Positions 27,155-36,188 of a stretch of DNA of 58,215 bases are shown piece by piece. Position numbers and translations under genes: made by a program. The stretch lies in the NCBI GenBank assembly GCA_003389215.1, contig QQVP01000029.1, forward strand, positions 1 through 58,215, in the 5' to 3' direction. Source of the stretch: Planctomycetota bacterium (GTDB taxonomy: Bacteria; Planctomycetota; Planctomycetia; Pirellulales; UBA7805). Below the pieces are notes generated by a model. The model was not told where the DNA came from and did not search any database. It saw only the letters and a program-made list of their open reading frames with translations. Each line of letters opens with the position of its first letter. Positions within the stretch are counted from its first letter, which is position 1.

Positions 27155-27907
27155 TTACTTGGCCAGCACACGCGACAACAGGCTGCCGATCATGTCGTCG
27201 TGCGTTTGAATCATCTTCACGTTCGCCTCGAAGGCGCGACTCGTCTTGATCAGTTCCATCATCTCCTGGGTCGGTTTCACCCCGGAAAGTTCCAGGTAGC
27301 CGCTGCGGACGTTGCGCTCGCGGGGGGCGACCGGCGTGACATCGCTCAGGGCGGAGAACATCGTGTCGCCGACTTTGACCAGGTCGCCCAGCGACTCGGG
27401 CTTGACCAGGGCAAACTGGCCGATCGGTGCGCCGCCCTGGATGATCCGACCCCGATTGTCGACATCCCAGTTGAGCGACGGATCGAGCACTAGCGGGCCA
27501 CCGCCGCTGTCGAGCACCTGGTGCCCTGTCTGCGTGATCAGCTGCCCGTCGTTGTCGATACGAAAGTTGCCGGCCCGGGTGAGGAACGTCTCGTCGCCCT
27601 TCTTCACTTGGAAGAAGCCGTCGCCGTCGATGGCCAGGTCGGTGCGATTGCCCGTCACCTGCAGCGGGCCGGGGGCGAACTGCGTGGTCGTTTCGCGCGT
27701 GAGCACGCCGCCGCCGATGTCGTCGATGCCGCGGGAGCCGGGAGGCGTCAGACCGCGTTCGATCGATTCGCTATGACGCGCTTGGGCGACGGCGAGATCG
27801 CGCTTGAAGCCGGCGGTCTCGACGTTCGCAATGTTATTGGAAAGGACTTCCAGGATCTGCGATTGAACCTGGGCGCCTTCGGCCGCCATGTAGAGTCCGT
27901 AGGGCAT
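27155..27907 (-). CDS. flgF: Proximal rod / hook-basal body protein FlgF
   Basis: First gene of the flagellar operon on this strand. The protein has the rod-family N-terminus MPYGLYMAAEGAQVQSQILE with NNIANVETAGFKRDLAV, the DLAIDGDGFFQVKKGDETFL centre and the C-terminal helix SGVKPTQEMMELIKTSRAFE. The length (250) and the divergence from the flgG neighbour support FlgF rather than a second FlgG, although FlgF and FlgG are paralogues. A sigma-54 promoter lies just upstream. Confidence 0.9.
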   Translation of the reverse strand: MPYGLYMAAEGAQVQSQILEVLSNNIANVETAGFKRDLAVAQARHSESIERGLTPPGSRGIDDIGGGVLTRETTTQFAPGPLQVTGNRTDLAIDGDGFFQVKKGDETFLTRAGNFRIDNDGQLITQTGHQVLDSGGGPLVLDPSLNWDVDNRGRIIQGGAPIGQFALVKPESLGDLVKVGDTMFSALSDVTPVAPRERNVRSGYLELSGVKPTQEMMELIKTSRAFEANVKMIQTHDDMIGSLLSRVLAK

Positions 27908-27970
27908 GAGGGACCTGTACGCTCGCCATCTCGCCCCCCCGCGATCGGTTGCGTCGAGCCGACGGGAAAG

Positions 27971-27985
27971 GCAAAGTGCGTGCCG
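27971..27985 (-). promoter_or_regulatory. Sigma-54 (RpoN) promoter of the flgF operon
   Basis: On the minus strand the sequence CGGCACGCACTTTGCC contains GGCAC, five bases, then TTGC, exactly the -24 GG and -12 GC spacing of the sigma-54 consensus TGGCACG-N4-TTGC; only the leading T is replaced by C. The expected start lies near 27959, about 52 bases before the flgF ATG, ideal for a leader. It would drive flgF through flgL. Sigma-54 is known to control rod, hook and ring genes in several flagellated bacteria; here the use is inferred from the site alone. An enhancer-binding activator would be needed. Confidence 0.65.
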
Positions 27986-28180
27986 AACGTCGATCGCGGT
28001 GCCGTTGTCGACACAAGTCGCGCGATAAGCACCTCTGCCGGTTCGACTTAGTGACGCTAGCGTGGCGCGGAAAGAAATTCGGCGAGTCCACCGCCTTCAC
28101 GGCGGCAAGCGGCGGAAAAGTGCGCCCCCAGGCGCAGAGCTTGCCGCTGGCACGCCGGAGATCGGCAGCCTAGCGCGTGA

Positions 28181-29122
28181 TCAGACGTCGCGTCGGGCGG
28201 CGGCAATCAGCGCTGCCGCACCCTGGTCGAGCAACTGTTCGGCCACCTGCCGGCCGACTGCGGCGGCGTCCGCCGTGTTGCCCGTGGCCGAGGCGGCCAG
28301 CCGTTCCGACCCGTCGCGACTGAGCACGGCGCCGTCGAGCCGTAGCTGCCCTTCCCGCATTCGCCCCCAACCGCCGATCGGGGCCAAGCAGCCACCTGCT
28401 AGCGTTGCCAGCATCGTCCGCTCGGCGACCACGGCGGCATGACTGGGCGGATCGTCGAGCGCGGCAAGCGCGTCGCGTGTCGCCGCGTCGTCGGCGCGGG
28501 TCTCCAGGCCCAGGGCCCCCTGCCCGATGGCCGGCAGCATCCACCGTTTGTCGAGTACCTCGGTGATATGTTCGGTTAACTCGAGACGCCGCAGCCCTGC
28601 CTCGGCCAGCACGATGGCATCGTAGCGCACTTCGGCGTCGTCGTCGGCCAGCTTGCCGAGCCGGGTATCGACGTTGCCGCGGATGTCGACCATCTCCAAG
28701 TCGGGGCGCTGGTGAAGCAACTGCGAGCGGCGGCGCAGGCTGCCCGTGCCGATCCGCGCCCCGGCCGGCAAGTCGACAAACTTCGTCGCGTCGCGGGCGA
28801 TCAGCACATCGCCGCAGGCTTCGCGCGGGGGCACCGCGGCCAGTTGCAGCCCGTCGACCGTCTCCGTGGGCAAATCCTTGAGACTATGGACCGCCAAGTC
28901 GATCCGCTCGTCGAGCAGGGCCCGTTGGATCTCCTTGGTAAAGACGCCGACGCTGCCCAGGGCCGCGACGGAGGTGGTCGCGTCGCGATCGCCCTGCGTG
29001 GCGACCTCGACGAGCTGGACGTCGTGGTTCAATTCGCGCAAGCGGGTGGCAACCCAATCGGCCTGCCAGCGGGCCAGCGCGCTGGCCCGGGTACCGATAC
29101 GAAGGGGAGGCTTGCTCGTCAT
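28181..29122 (-). CDS. hemC: Hydroxymethylbilane synthase (porphobilinogen deaminase)
   Basis: Joins four porphobilinogens into hydroxymethylbilane in tetrapyrrole (heme) synthesis. The family motifs are present: RIGTRASALARWQA at the start, VGVFTKEIQRALL, DLAVHSLKDLPT (catalytic Asp and substrate-binding Lys), IGTGSLRRRSQLL and the dipyrromethane cofactor Cys in AGGCLAPIG (residue 245). Start 29122 gives 313 residues, the normal size. The longer in-frame region upstream is unrelated low-quality coding. The gene is third in a comF-DUF502-hemC row on the minus strand, 89 bases after DUF502, and the flagellar operon follows. Confidence 0.96.
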   Translation of the reverse strand: MTSKPPLRIGTRASALARWQADWVATRLRELNHDVQLVEVATQGDRDATTSVAALGSVGVFTKEIQRALLDERIDLAVHSLKDLPTETVDGLQLAAVPPREACGDVLIARDATKFVDLPAGARIGTGSLRRRSQLLHQRPDLEMVDIRGNVDTRLGKLADDDAEVRYDAIVLAEAGLRRLELTEHITEVLDKRWMLPAIGQGALGLETRADDAATRDALAALDDPPSHAAVVAERTMLATLAGGCLAPIGGWGRMREGQLRLDGAVLSRDGSERLAASATGNTADAAAVGRQVAEQLLDQGAAALIAAARRDV

Positions 29123-29211
29123 GTTGCCAGTTCGCGTCGCTCGGCAATCCGCCTGCTGGTCGAGCCGCGTGCCGCGGCGGCGCGTGCTCGTCGCCAACGG
29201 CGCGCGGGGGC

Positions 29212-30147
29212 CTAGCTGCCAGCCGTGGTGGGGAGTCCCGCCTCGCCACCGACCGAGTCGGTCGGAGGCACTTGCGATTCGAGCGCGGCTTGGTGCTGCT
29301 GCTGCGGGGGAACGACGACTCCGCAACTCACGATGAATTGGAAGGCCTGATCGATGGTCAAGTTCAGGTCGATCGCTTCGCTCTTCTTGATGGTGATCGT
29401 AAACCCGGTGAAGGGAGCTGGCGACGTGGGGATCAACACCGACAGCAGAGGCTCGTTGGCCGCCGAGCGAATGTCGGCCATGCTCTCGCCCGTCACCATG
29501 CCCAACGACCAGATTCCTTTGCGCGGATACTCGATGGCGACCACGCGGGTATATTCGACCGAACGCTGCGAGAAGACGAAGTCGGTTACCTGCTTGACCG
29601 ACGAATAGACGTTGCGGATGACCGGGATTCGCTGAATGACGCGCTCGGTCGTTTCCACGACCCAGGCGCCGATGCCGGCGGCCATCGTCTTGCCGAGCAG
29701 GTACATCACGAGGATGAAGATGCAGGTAAACACAGGCACGACAATCGTCGGCCGCAGATACTGCAGGTCGACGTACATCCGGTAAAGCGCTTCGCCCGTG
29801 GACGGAATCGCCTGGTTGCTGGGGTGCTTGGCCACCGCGTCGTAGACGTGCGTGGGCACCGCCTGTCGCGGCGCGCCGCCCACCTTGCTCGGCAGCGGCT
29901 TCATGCCCTGGGGAACCGCCTCGCCGGGAGCGAGCGTGACCGTGTCGTTGTTCACCCACACGAGCGCCTCGCGAGCCATCCATTTTGCGGGGCGCAGGAC
30001 GTAGTGATTGATCGTACTGCCGATCCAAAGAAAGATGACGATCGTCAAGAGCGGCGGCAGGACGATCGCCAGCCCGCGCAGAACGGCGCGCCGGAACGGG
30101 TGGGACCGGCCGACTTTCGGGGCTTGTGGCGAGGAATCGGTGGTCAT
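29212..30147 (-). CDS. DUF502 membrane protein
   Basis: Integral membrane protein of 311 residues in the DUF502 family, whose function is unknown. A first membrane segment (about 24-44, GLAIVLPPLLTIVIFLWIGS) and a second (about 135-160, TIVVPVFTCIFILVMYLLGK) frame a cytoplasmic or periplasmic loop. The family hallmark follows the second segment: VETTERVIQRIPVIRNVYSS, then VKQVTDFVF. A beta-rich domain then contains RKGIWSLGMVTGES and VLIPTSPAPFTGFT. The Pro/Gln-rich C-terminus looks disordered. The extra loop between the segments (about 70-125) is longer than is typical. Conserved near planctomycete and plant-like (COV) homologues. Confidence 0.85.
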   Translation of the reverse strand: MTTDSSPQAPKVGRSHPFRRAVLRGLAIVLPPLLTIVIFLWIGSTINHYVLRPAKWMAREALVWVNNDTVTLAPGEAVPQGMKPLPSKVGGAPRQAVPTHVYDAVAKHPSNQAIPSTGEALYRMYVDLQYLRPTIVVPVFTCIFILVMYLLGKTMAAGIGAWVVETTERVIQRIPVIRNVYSSVKQVTDFVFSQRSVEYTRVVAIEYPRKGIWSLGMVTGESMADIRSAANEPLLSVLIPTSPAPFTGFTITIKKSEAIDLNLTIDQAFQFIVSCGVVVPPQQQHQAALESQVPPTDSVGGEAGLPTTAGS

Positions 30148-30384
30148 TGATCGACAAGACTCCGCTTATGCTTTGTGGGCGAAGCTCCGCCCGAACACGC
30201 GCCTCGCGCCGCCATCGCCACGAACGCCCGAACGTTACTTGGTAGTGATACTCCCTGCGCGCCTGCAATTCTAGCGGCATCGCCCCGCCGGGGACATATC
30301 AAGCCTCGGGCGACGTTGCGGCGCGCGGGGGCCGCTCGGGGATGGTCACAGCAACTCGGTGTACCGTTCGGGCCGGACCCCGGC

Positions 30385-31209
30385 TTATGGGCTGGTCGCT
30401 CGGGTCACCACGGCGACGAAGACATCCGCGGCCCCGGCGTCTCGCAGCGTGCGAGCCGCTTCGCTGCAGGTTGCCCCCGTGGTGAGAATATCGTCGACGA
30501 GCAGGACACGCGGCCGATCGAGCGTATAGCAGCGCGACACACGAAACGCGTTGCGCACATTCGTCCGTCGTCGCGTGCGGGGGAGATCGCTCTGCGGTGC
30601 CGTATAACGGTGGCGGATGAGCAGTCGCGGTGCCCAGGCGATGCAAAGTTCGCGGGCCAGCGTCTCGGCCACGATCTCGGCGCTGTTCATGCCCCGCCAC
30701 GCGCGCGGCCACCAGTGCATCGGTACCGCCGCGATCAGATCGGGTTGGAAGCTCTCCATCGTCGCGCGGGCCTCGGCGGCCAATAGCCTGGCGATGGCCA
30801 TGGCCAGCGTGCGCCCGGTCGTCTCCTTCATCGCCAGCACCGCGTCGCGCAGCTCGTCGACATAATCGCCCAGCGGCACCACCGCCGAGAAGTGAAAGGC
30901 ATCTTCGCGACAGGCACGGCAACGTCCGTTGGGTAGTGCAGGAGCGTCCGCCGACGTGGGCATTCCGCAGCGGCGACAGCGAGACGGACGCGGTCCCAAC
31001 AGACGTTCGACACAGTCTGCGCACAGCGCTGGCGAAGTGTGTGGTGTTGCGGATGGTGAAGCGGGCGGGGCCGCGGAAGATGGAGCGGGCGTCGTCGATG
31101 CGCGTTCGGCGTCCGACTCCGCGGCGCCGCACCACAAACAGATCGGTGGGAACAACAGGTCGACCGCGGCCTGACCCACGGGCAAGATCTGCTTGAGCGT
31201 TTGCCTCAT
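30385..31209 (-). CDS. comF: ComF-family phosphoribosyltransferase-like protein
   Basis: ComF proteins pair an N-terminal zinc ribbon with a type I phosphoribosyltransferase fold and are linked to DNA uptake. Zinc-type Cys pairs are visible at FPPICLWCG (about 21-29), LCADC, SRCRRCG and GRCRACRED. The PRPP-binding loop LLVDDILTTGATCSEA is intact near residue 240. A Ser/Thr/Pro/Ala-rich insert (about 38-60) splits the first Cys pair from the second. 274 residues, ATG at 31209. It lies upstream of DUF502 and hemC on the same strand with a 237-base gap. Other com genes are not in view, so a role in natural transformation is only inferred. Confidence 0.88.
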   Translation of the reverse strand: MRQTLKQILPVGQAAVDLLFPPICLWCGAAESDAERASTTPAPSSAAPPASPSATPHTSPALCADCVERLLGPRPSRCRRCGMPTSADAPALPNGRCRACREDAFHFSAVVPLGDYVDELRDAVLAMKETTGRTLAMAIARLLAAEARATMESFQPDLIAAVPMHWWPRAWRGMNSAEIVAETLARELCIAWAPRLLIRHRYTAPQSDLPRTRRRTNVRNAFRVSRCYTLDRPRVLLVDDILTTGATCSEAARTLRDAGAADVFVAVVTRATSP

Positions 31210-31356
31210 GATTGCGGCTCCGCTGGCCCGCGCAATTGCAGCACTTGCCGTCCCGTCGCGACACGACTTCCGCGTTGACCCAAAATAACAAGTCTACCTA
31301 TACTTTCGAGTCCCCTTTCGACCTGCGTGAGCTCGCCGTCGCGAGACTTTTCCGCC

Positions 31357-32649
31357 ATGTCCGATCGATGTCGTCTCAGTCACCGCGCCCGGCAGGCGAC
31401 GGATCAACCGATCAGCTACCTGATGGGCGAGACCATTGCCCGCCCGGAGCTGATTTCGCTGGCCGCGGGCTTTGTCGATCCGGAGACGTTGCCGATCGAT
31501 GTCGTCGCCGAGGCCACCGCCGAGATCTTTGCCGATCGCGAGTTGGCCCAGGCGGCCCTGCAGTATGGCACGACCCCCGGCGAGTTGGAGCTGCGCGAGG
31601 CGATTCTGGCCCGACACCTGGCCGCGGATGCGATGACCGCCGGCGAGGCAGCGATCGACGTCGAGCAGCTCGTGCTCACCGCGGGCAGCAATCAGCTGCT
31701 GCACCTGATCGGCGAGACGCTGATCGATCCGGGCGACATCGTCATCTGCGCGTCGCCCTGCTACTTCGTCTACGTCGGCACGCTGCAAGGCTTGGGCGCG
31801 CGTGTGCTGGGAGTCGCCGCGGACGAACAGGGATTGATCCCCGCCGCATTGGAGGAATCGCTGCAGCGTTTGCAGGCGAGCGGCGAACTGTCGCGGGTCA
31901 AGGCGATCTACGTTGCCAGCTACTACGACAATCCCACGGGGGCCACAATCCCCGCGAGTCGTCGGCAGGAGATCCTGGAACTGGCGCAACGCTTCCGCAC
32001 GGACGGCGTCATTCACGTGATTGACGACGTCGCCTATCGGGAGTTGGGTTACTACGGCGACGACGAACCGAGCTTCCGCTCTTTCGACGACGCAGGCGAG
32101 ACGGTCATTCACGTTGGCTCGTTCTCGAAGAGTTTCTCTCCCGGTCTGCGCATCGGTTGGGCGATCCTGCCGCCCCCACTTGTCGAGCCGATCGGCAATC
32201 AAAAAGGGAACATGGATTTCGGTTCGCCGCGGCTGAACCAGCGAATCATGGCGACCGTGTTTCGACGAGGCCTGTACGATGCCCACGTGGCGAAGATCCG
32301 CGCCAGCTATCGTGTCAAACTGGAGGCGACGCTAGCGGCCATGGAGACGCATTTCGGTTCGCTGGCCGAAGTCGACTGGATTCGGGCTCGCGGTGGTCTC
32401 TACACTTGGGTCACGCTTCCGGAGGCGATCGACACGGGCTCGTCCGGCCCGCTGTTCGCCCGTGCGCTCGACGAGGGAGTGTTGTACGTGCCGGGCGTTC
32501 ATTGCTATCCGCAAGAAGGCGCGCCGATCCGCACGAACACGTTGCGCTTGAGTTTTGGCGTGCAGTCACCGGAGACGATCGAACAAGGTGTGGCCGCTTT
32601 GGCGCGGGCGGTCGCCGAGGTGTTGGCCGAGGGAGCGATTGCCCCTTGA
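31357..32649 (+). CDS. PLP-dependent aminotransferase, class I (LysN / 2-aminoadipate type)
   Basis: Cytoplasmic fold-type I aminotransferase. The Schiff-base Lys is in VGSFSKSFSPGLRIGW. Upstream are ISLAAGFVDPETLP, LQYGTTPGELELREAILA, VLTAGSNQLLHLIGETLIDPGD and YYDNPTGATIP, the standard order of the MocR/LysN/multi-substrate aminotransferase group. The GTG at 31327 is possible, but the ATG at 31357 gives a more usual start (430 residues). The exact amino donor is unclear: 2-aminoadipate, valine or aromatic substrates are all possible. It is divergent from comF and followed by the LptF-type gene. Confidence 0.9.
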   Translation: MSDRCRLSHRARQATDQPISYLMGETIARPELISLAAGFVDPETLPIDVVAEATAEIFADRELAQAALQYGTTPGELELREAILARHLAADAMTAGEAAIDVEQLVLTAGSNQLLHLIGETLIDPGDIVICASPCYFVYVGTLQGLGARVLGVAADEQGLIPAALEESLQRLQASGELSRVKAIYVASYYDNPTGATIPASRRQEILELAQRFRTDGVIHVIDDVAYRELGYYGDDEPSFRSFDDAGETVIHVGSFSKSFSPGLRIGWAILPPPLVEPIGNQKGNMDFGSPRLNQRIMATVFRRGLYDAHVAKIRASYRVKLEATLAAMETHFGSLAEVDWIRARGGLYTWVTLPEAIDTGSSGPLFARALDEGVLYVPGVHCYPQEGAPIRTNTLRLSFGVQSPETIEQGVAALARAVAEVLAEGAIAP

Positions 32650-32749
32650 GTCGAGCGGTCGCGCGGGCGGCTACCAGGAAATCACTTGCCGACGTTGCCA
32701 AACGATTCGCGGCAAGATTCGAACGGATTCAACCCACCCACGCGAACGC

Positions 32750-33886
32750 ATGTTGACGATCGACCGTTATCTGCTGCGGCAGTTCCTGTGGCTGTTCTGC
32801 ATCTTCGTGTGCAGTTTCACGGGGCTCTACATCATTGCCGACAGCGTCAACAACTTCGAAGAGCTGTCGAGCTTCGCCGAAGAGAACGGCGGCTTGCTGC
32901 GCGTCATCCTGGTCTACTACGGCGCCCGGTCGCTGGCCTTCTTCGATCAGGTGAGTGCCATTTTGGTGCTGATAACGGCCCTGTTTACGATTGCCGCCTT
33001 TCGACGGCACAACGAGATGACCGCCCTGATGGCCGCCGGCATTCGCAAGGCGCGGATCGTCCGTCCGGTGATTATGGTCGGAATCGCCTTCTGCCTGTTC
33101 GCCACGATCAACCGCGAGTTCATCATTCCCTCGATGATCGACAAGCTGAGTTACAACGCCCAGGACCTTTCGGCGGATCATCAGCGCAAGGTCACGCCCC
33201 GCTACGACAATGAAACCCGTGTGTTCATCATGGCCGAGGGGGCGATCCTCAGAGAAAAACGATTGGTGCGGCCAACCTTTCACATGCCGATTGGACCGCT
33301 GCAGCGATACGGCACGCAGTTCTCCGCGGCCACCGCGTCCCATCTTCCGGCCGACGGTCAGCGTCCGACCGGCTTCTTGCTCGACGGCGTGGCCGAGGCC
33401 GACGACCTGCGCGGCAAGCCGTCGCTGACGATCGGCGACAAGCCCGTGGTGATCACGCCACGCGACGCCGCCTGGCTCGAGCATGACCAGTGCTTCGTGG
33501 CCACCGGCGTCGACATCGAGCGGCTCACCGGCGGCACCCATTGGCGGCAATATGCCTCCGTGTTTCAGCTCATCGGCGGGCTGCGCAACGCCAGTAACGA
33601 TTACGGGTCGGACGTCCGCGTAGAGATTCACTCGCGGATCGTGCGGCCGCTGCTCGACGTGACGCTGCTGTTTCTCGGCATTCCGCTCGTGCTCACCCGC
33701 GAGTCCCGCAACATGCTGCTGGCGGTGGGCAACTGCGTGGTGCTGGTGGCCCTGTTCCTGGTGGTGGTGATGGCGACGGAATACTTGGGCAGCCACCTCT
33801 CGCTGAGCCCGGCATTGGCGGCCTGGTGCCCGCTGATGATCTTTGTGCCGATTTCGGCGATGACGGCGCAACCTCTTTTGGAATAG
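32750..33886 (+). CDS. LptF/LptG-family lipopolysaccharide export permease
   Basis: Inner-membrane permease (YjgP/YjgQ family), partner of the LptB ATPase in moving lipopolysaccharide out of the inner membrane. Start 32750 gives MLTIDRYLLRQFLWLFCIFV, the family N-terminus (I-D-R-Y-l-l-r-x-f). Six membrane segments in a 3+3 layout flank a large periplasmic domain (about 130-290). The first three lie at about 12-34, 62-85 and 98-118; the last three lie in the C-terminal third, with LLDVTLLFLGIPLVL, AVGNCVVLVALFLVVVMATE and AWCPLMIFVPI. At 378 residues it is typical. Whether it is LptF or LptG cannot be decided alone. lptE lies 15 kb away on the other strand. Confidence 0.87.
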   Translation: MLTIDRYLLRQFLWLFCIFVCSFTGLYIIADSVNNFEELSSFAEENGGLLRVILVYYGARSLAFFDQVSAILVLITALFTIAAFRRHNEMTALMAAGIRKARIVRPVIMVGIAFCLFATINREFIIPSMIDKLSYNAQDLSADHQRKVTPRYDNETRVFIMAEGAILREKRLVRPTFHMPIGPLQRYGTQFSAATASHLPADGQRPTGFLLDGVAEADDLRGKPSLTIGDKPVVITPRDAAWLEHDQCFVATGVDIERLTGGTHWRQYASVFQLIGGLRNASNDYGSDVRVEIHSRIVRPLLDVTLLFLGIPLVLTRESRNMLLAVGNCVVLVALFLVVVMATEYLGSHLSLSPALAAWCPLMIFVPISAMTAQPLLE

Positions 33887-33955
33887 GCATCTCGGGCCTG
33901 TGCCGTGGCCCTGACAGAGGCTGCCCGCCGTCTGTGCCGCCTGGGCCCACCAGCG

Positions 33956-33986
33956 CCGCGAAACCTCCTCCAGGTCGCGGGGTTTT
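33956..33986 (+). terminator. Possible terminator after the LptF/G gene
   Basis: CCGCGA (33956-33961) pairs with TCGCGG (33975-33980), with a further CC:GG inside, followed by GGTTTTAA. The stem is short and the U-run only four long, so this is a weak candidate. It would end the aminotransferase/LptF transcript before the next gene. Confidence 0.35.
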
Positions 33987-34091
33987 AAGGCTTAAGGAGA
34001 GCGACCGTTTCCCGCTTCTCCGCCCCGCGGCCGCCGGTCGTCTGGCATCTGTAAGACCGAACCTCGCAAGCAACTTTTGGGGAACGAGATC

Positions 34092-34979
34092 ATGAAACAC
34101 CTGGCCTGGCTCTTTGCTCTTGCCGTTGCGCTGGCCGTTGCCACGCCGCGGAACGTCGCAGCGGACGACGCCGAGATTCCGCCCACCGACGCCGCCGGCG
34201 ACCGTGAAGGACCGCCCGAGGGACGTCGTCCTCCGCCGCGCCGCCGTGGAGGTCCGCCCAGCGAAGAGCAGCGGGCCGCCATGGAACAGGCCCGCGAGTT
34301 GCGTCAGCAGCTTCGCGAAGCCCGTGAGGCGGGCGACGAAGAACGAGCCGCGGAGTTACGTCGGCAACTTGGCGAGCTTCGCCAGAAGGCCGGGCGTGGG
34401 CCGCGCGATTTTGAAAACCTGCCGCCCGAGGCCCGCGAGCGGATGCAGCGACTGCGCCAAGAGATGCAGGAGGCTCGCGAGGCGGGCGACTTCGAGCGGA
34501 TGCGTGAACTGCGCGAGCAGGCCCGGGACACGATGCGACGGGCCCGCGGTCAACGAGGCGGCGAAGCCAGCGAGGGTCGACGTGGTCCACCACGCGACGG
34601 CGCGGCGGGTGAAGGCCGTCGTGGCGGTCGCCAGGGTGCTGGCCAGGGCCAGGGTCGGCGCGGGCCGCCTCGCGGGGGTGAAGCCGGCGAAGGTCGCCGA
34701 AGACCGCCGCCACGAGGACGAGGTGGTGGAGGTGGCGGACGCCGTGGCAAGCAGCTGCGTGCCGCCGCGCAGCACCTGGAAGACGCAGGCTTTCCCGACC
34801 TGGCCGATCAGGCTCGCGAGCGAGCGGCGCTTGTGGCCCGCGAAGAGTCCGAGCTGTTCGGTTCGCCGGACGCGTACGAAGTCGAGCGACTTCACGAAGA
34901 GATTCGCCACCTCCGCGAAGAAGTTCGTCGGCTCCACGACGAGCTCCGCGAGCGAGACCTGCCCCGGGGAGAAGCCTAG
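34092..34979 (+). CDS. Arg/Gly-rich secreted coiled-coil protein
   Basis: Unrecognised exported protein of 295 residues. The ATG at 34092 gives a signal peptide (MKHLAWLFALAVALAVATP, cleavage near VAA at residue 23), better than the longer start at 34077. The mature protein is extremely basic and low in complexity: an Arg/Pro segment (about 45-65), two copies of a helical repeat with EAREAGDxERxxELR (about 72-115 and 118-160), then Gly/Arg/Pro-rich repeats (PPRGGEAGEGRR-like, about 163-225). The C-terminus is a heptad coiled coil (VERLHEEIRHLREEVRRLHD). Such proteins could bind nucleic acid or anionic wall or LPS material, but no family supports a role. Confidence 0.7.
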   Translation: MKHLAWLFALAVALAVATPRNVAADDAEIPPTDAAGDREGPPEGRRPPPRRRGGPPSEEQRAAMEQARELRQQLREAREAGDEERAAELRRQLGELRQKAGRGPRDFENLPPEARERMQRLRQEMQEAREAGDFERMRELREQARDTMRRARGQRGGEASEGRRGPPRDGAAGEGRRGGRQGAGQGQGRRGPPRGGEAGEGRRRPPPRGRGGGGGGRRGKQLRAAAQHLEDAGFPDLADQARERAALVAREESELFGSPDAYEVERLHEEIRHLREEVRRLHDELRERDLPRGEA

Positions 34980-35148
34980 AGCGCGATCCCCCCTGACGAT
35001 ACCTTTTCGCAGCGTCTGCCCCGACGCCGCACTGTCGCGCACCGGTCACGATCTCTAGCCGTGGCAGGTGCGTTTTTTGCGCCCAGGCACGGATTGGGGC
35101 CGCGTGCAAACTTGACGCCGCGAGGTCCGGCTTTGAGAATAGCCGGCA

Positions 35149-36156
35149 ATGGGCGAATTCTCTCGTTACCGATCGCTTCTCAGCGACTTGCCGTGCGGAC
35201 GCTTGGGCGTGGCGTTGGCGCTGGCCGTCGCGCTGTTCGGCTGCAGCTCGGAAGAGTACGACCAGCGACTCGGGGTGACACTTCGACAGGCCCGCACCGC
35301 GACTCCGTTCGTCGGACTGTGGCAACAGACGACGTCGCTGGGCGACGGCGAAGTTACGCTCCGCGTGCCGCGGCAGATCGCAAAGGGAGAACGCAGTTTC
35401 GCCTTCGACACCGCGTCGGCCGATCCGGTCAATGCGGACGAGCCGCTGGCGGCCGATCGCGTCGTGCCGAGTTTTCTTCGGCTCGAGGGCCACATGGTGA
35501 CCTACGAGAGCTTGCTGCCGCTGGTTGATCGAACGGGGAAGACGCGCCTCTGGCCGCTGTACTTCTCGGTGTTTGTCTTCGCGCAGCGCGACGAGGCCGG
35601 GTCGGGCGACGACGCGTCGGGTGACTCTGCCTCGGCAGAGAGGGACGCGGCCGCTCTCCGTGATCGCGTGCGAAAAGAGCTTTCGGACGTCTTCGGCGAG
35701 CGACGACCCGTACCGCGGAATGCGGCGCCCGATCAGGATGCGAGTTCGATGATCGGCGTTGAGGCCGAGTGGCAGGCGATGTCGTTACCCACGCCGAAGT
35801 CGCTGGAACAGCGCGTCGACTGGCATCGCCTCTTGGCCGGCGGCGAGCAGCGGTTCTATCGCTATGTGTCTCAGGACGGCGGTAAAGTCGCCAAGGCGAG
35901 CCGCCGCGTAGGCGACATGATTCTCTGGCACCGCTACTTCCCGCCTGAGGAGATTCTTGGGCCAGTCGAAGGGGGCGAGCAAGCAGCCATCACTTCGGGG
36001 CGTCACGTGGTGCTCCTGTTCCGGGCACCCTTCGGCATTACGAGGTCGACCGGCCTGGTAGAGCTTTCCGCGGCCGTGGCGGGCACGGTTGAAGTCCATC
36101 AGCCGCCGGTCGCCGAAGTTGTGGACGCACCGGAAGCCGCGTCGGAAGCGAAGTGA
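35149..36156 (+). CDS. Putative lipoprotein of unknown function
   Basis: 335 residues with an N-terminal lipoprotein signal: VALALAVALFGCSSEEY places the lipidated Cys at about residue 32 (L-F-G-C). The n-region is long (about 18 residues). The rest has no recognised family. Ordered segments are LWQQTTSLGDGEVTLRVPRQ, LWPLYFSVFVFAQ and VGDMILWHRYFPPEE, separated by an acidic Ser/Asp/Ala-rich spacer (about 148-165). A C-terminal Glu/Val-rich tail follows. The ATG has no ribosome binding site. It is convergent with the rhodanese gene, 32 bases away. Confidence 0.65.
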   Translation: MGEFSRYRSLLSDLPCGRLGVALALAVALFGCSSEEYDQRLGVTLRQARTATPFVGLWQQTTSLGDGEVTLRVPRQIAKGERSFAFDTASADPVNADEPLAADRVVPSFLRLEGHMVTYESLLPLVDRTGKTRLWPLYFSVFVFAQRDEAGSGDDASGDSASAERDAAALRDRVRKELSDVFGERRPVPRNAAPDQDASSMIGVEAEWQAMSLPTPKSLEQRVDWHRLLAGGEQRFYRYVSQDGGKVAKASRRVGDMILWHRYFPPEEILGPVEGGEQAAITSGRHVVLLFRAPFGITRSTGLVELSAAVAGTVEVHQPPVAEVVDAPEAASEAK

Positions 36157-36188
36157 CGTAGCGCGAGATGACGGCCCAACGTTACCGG

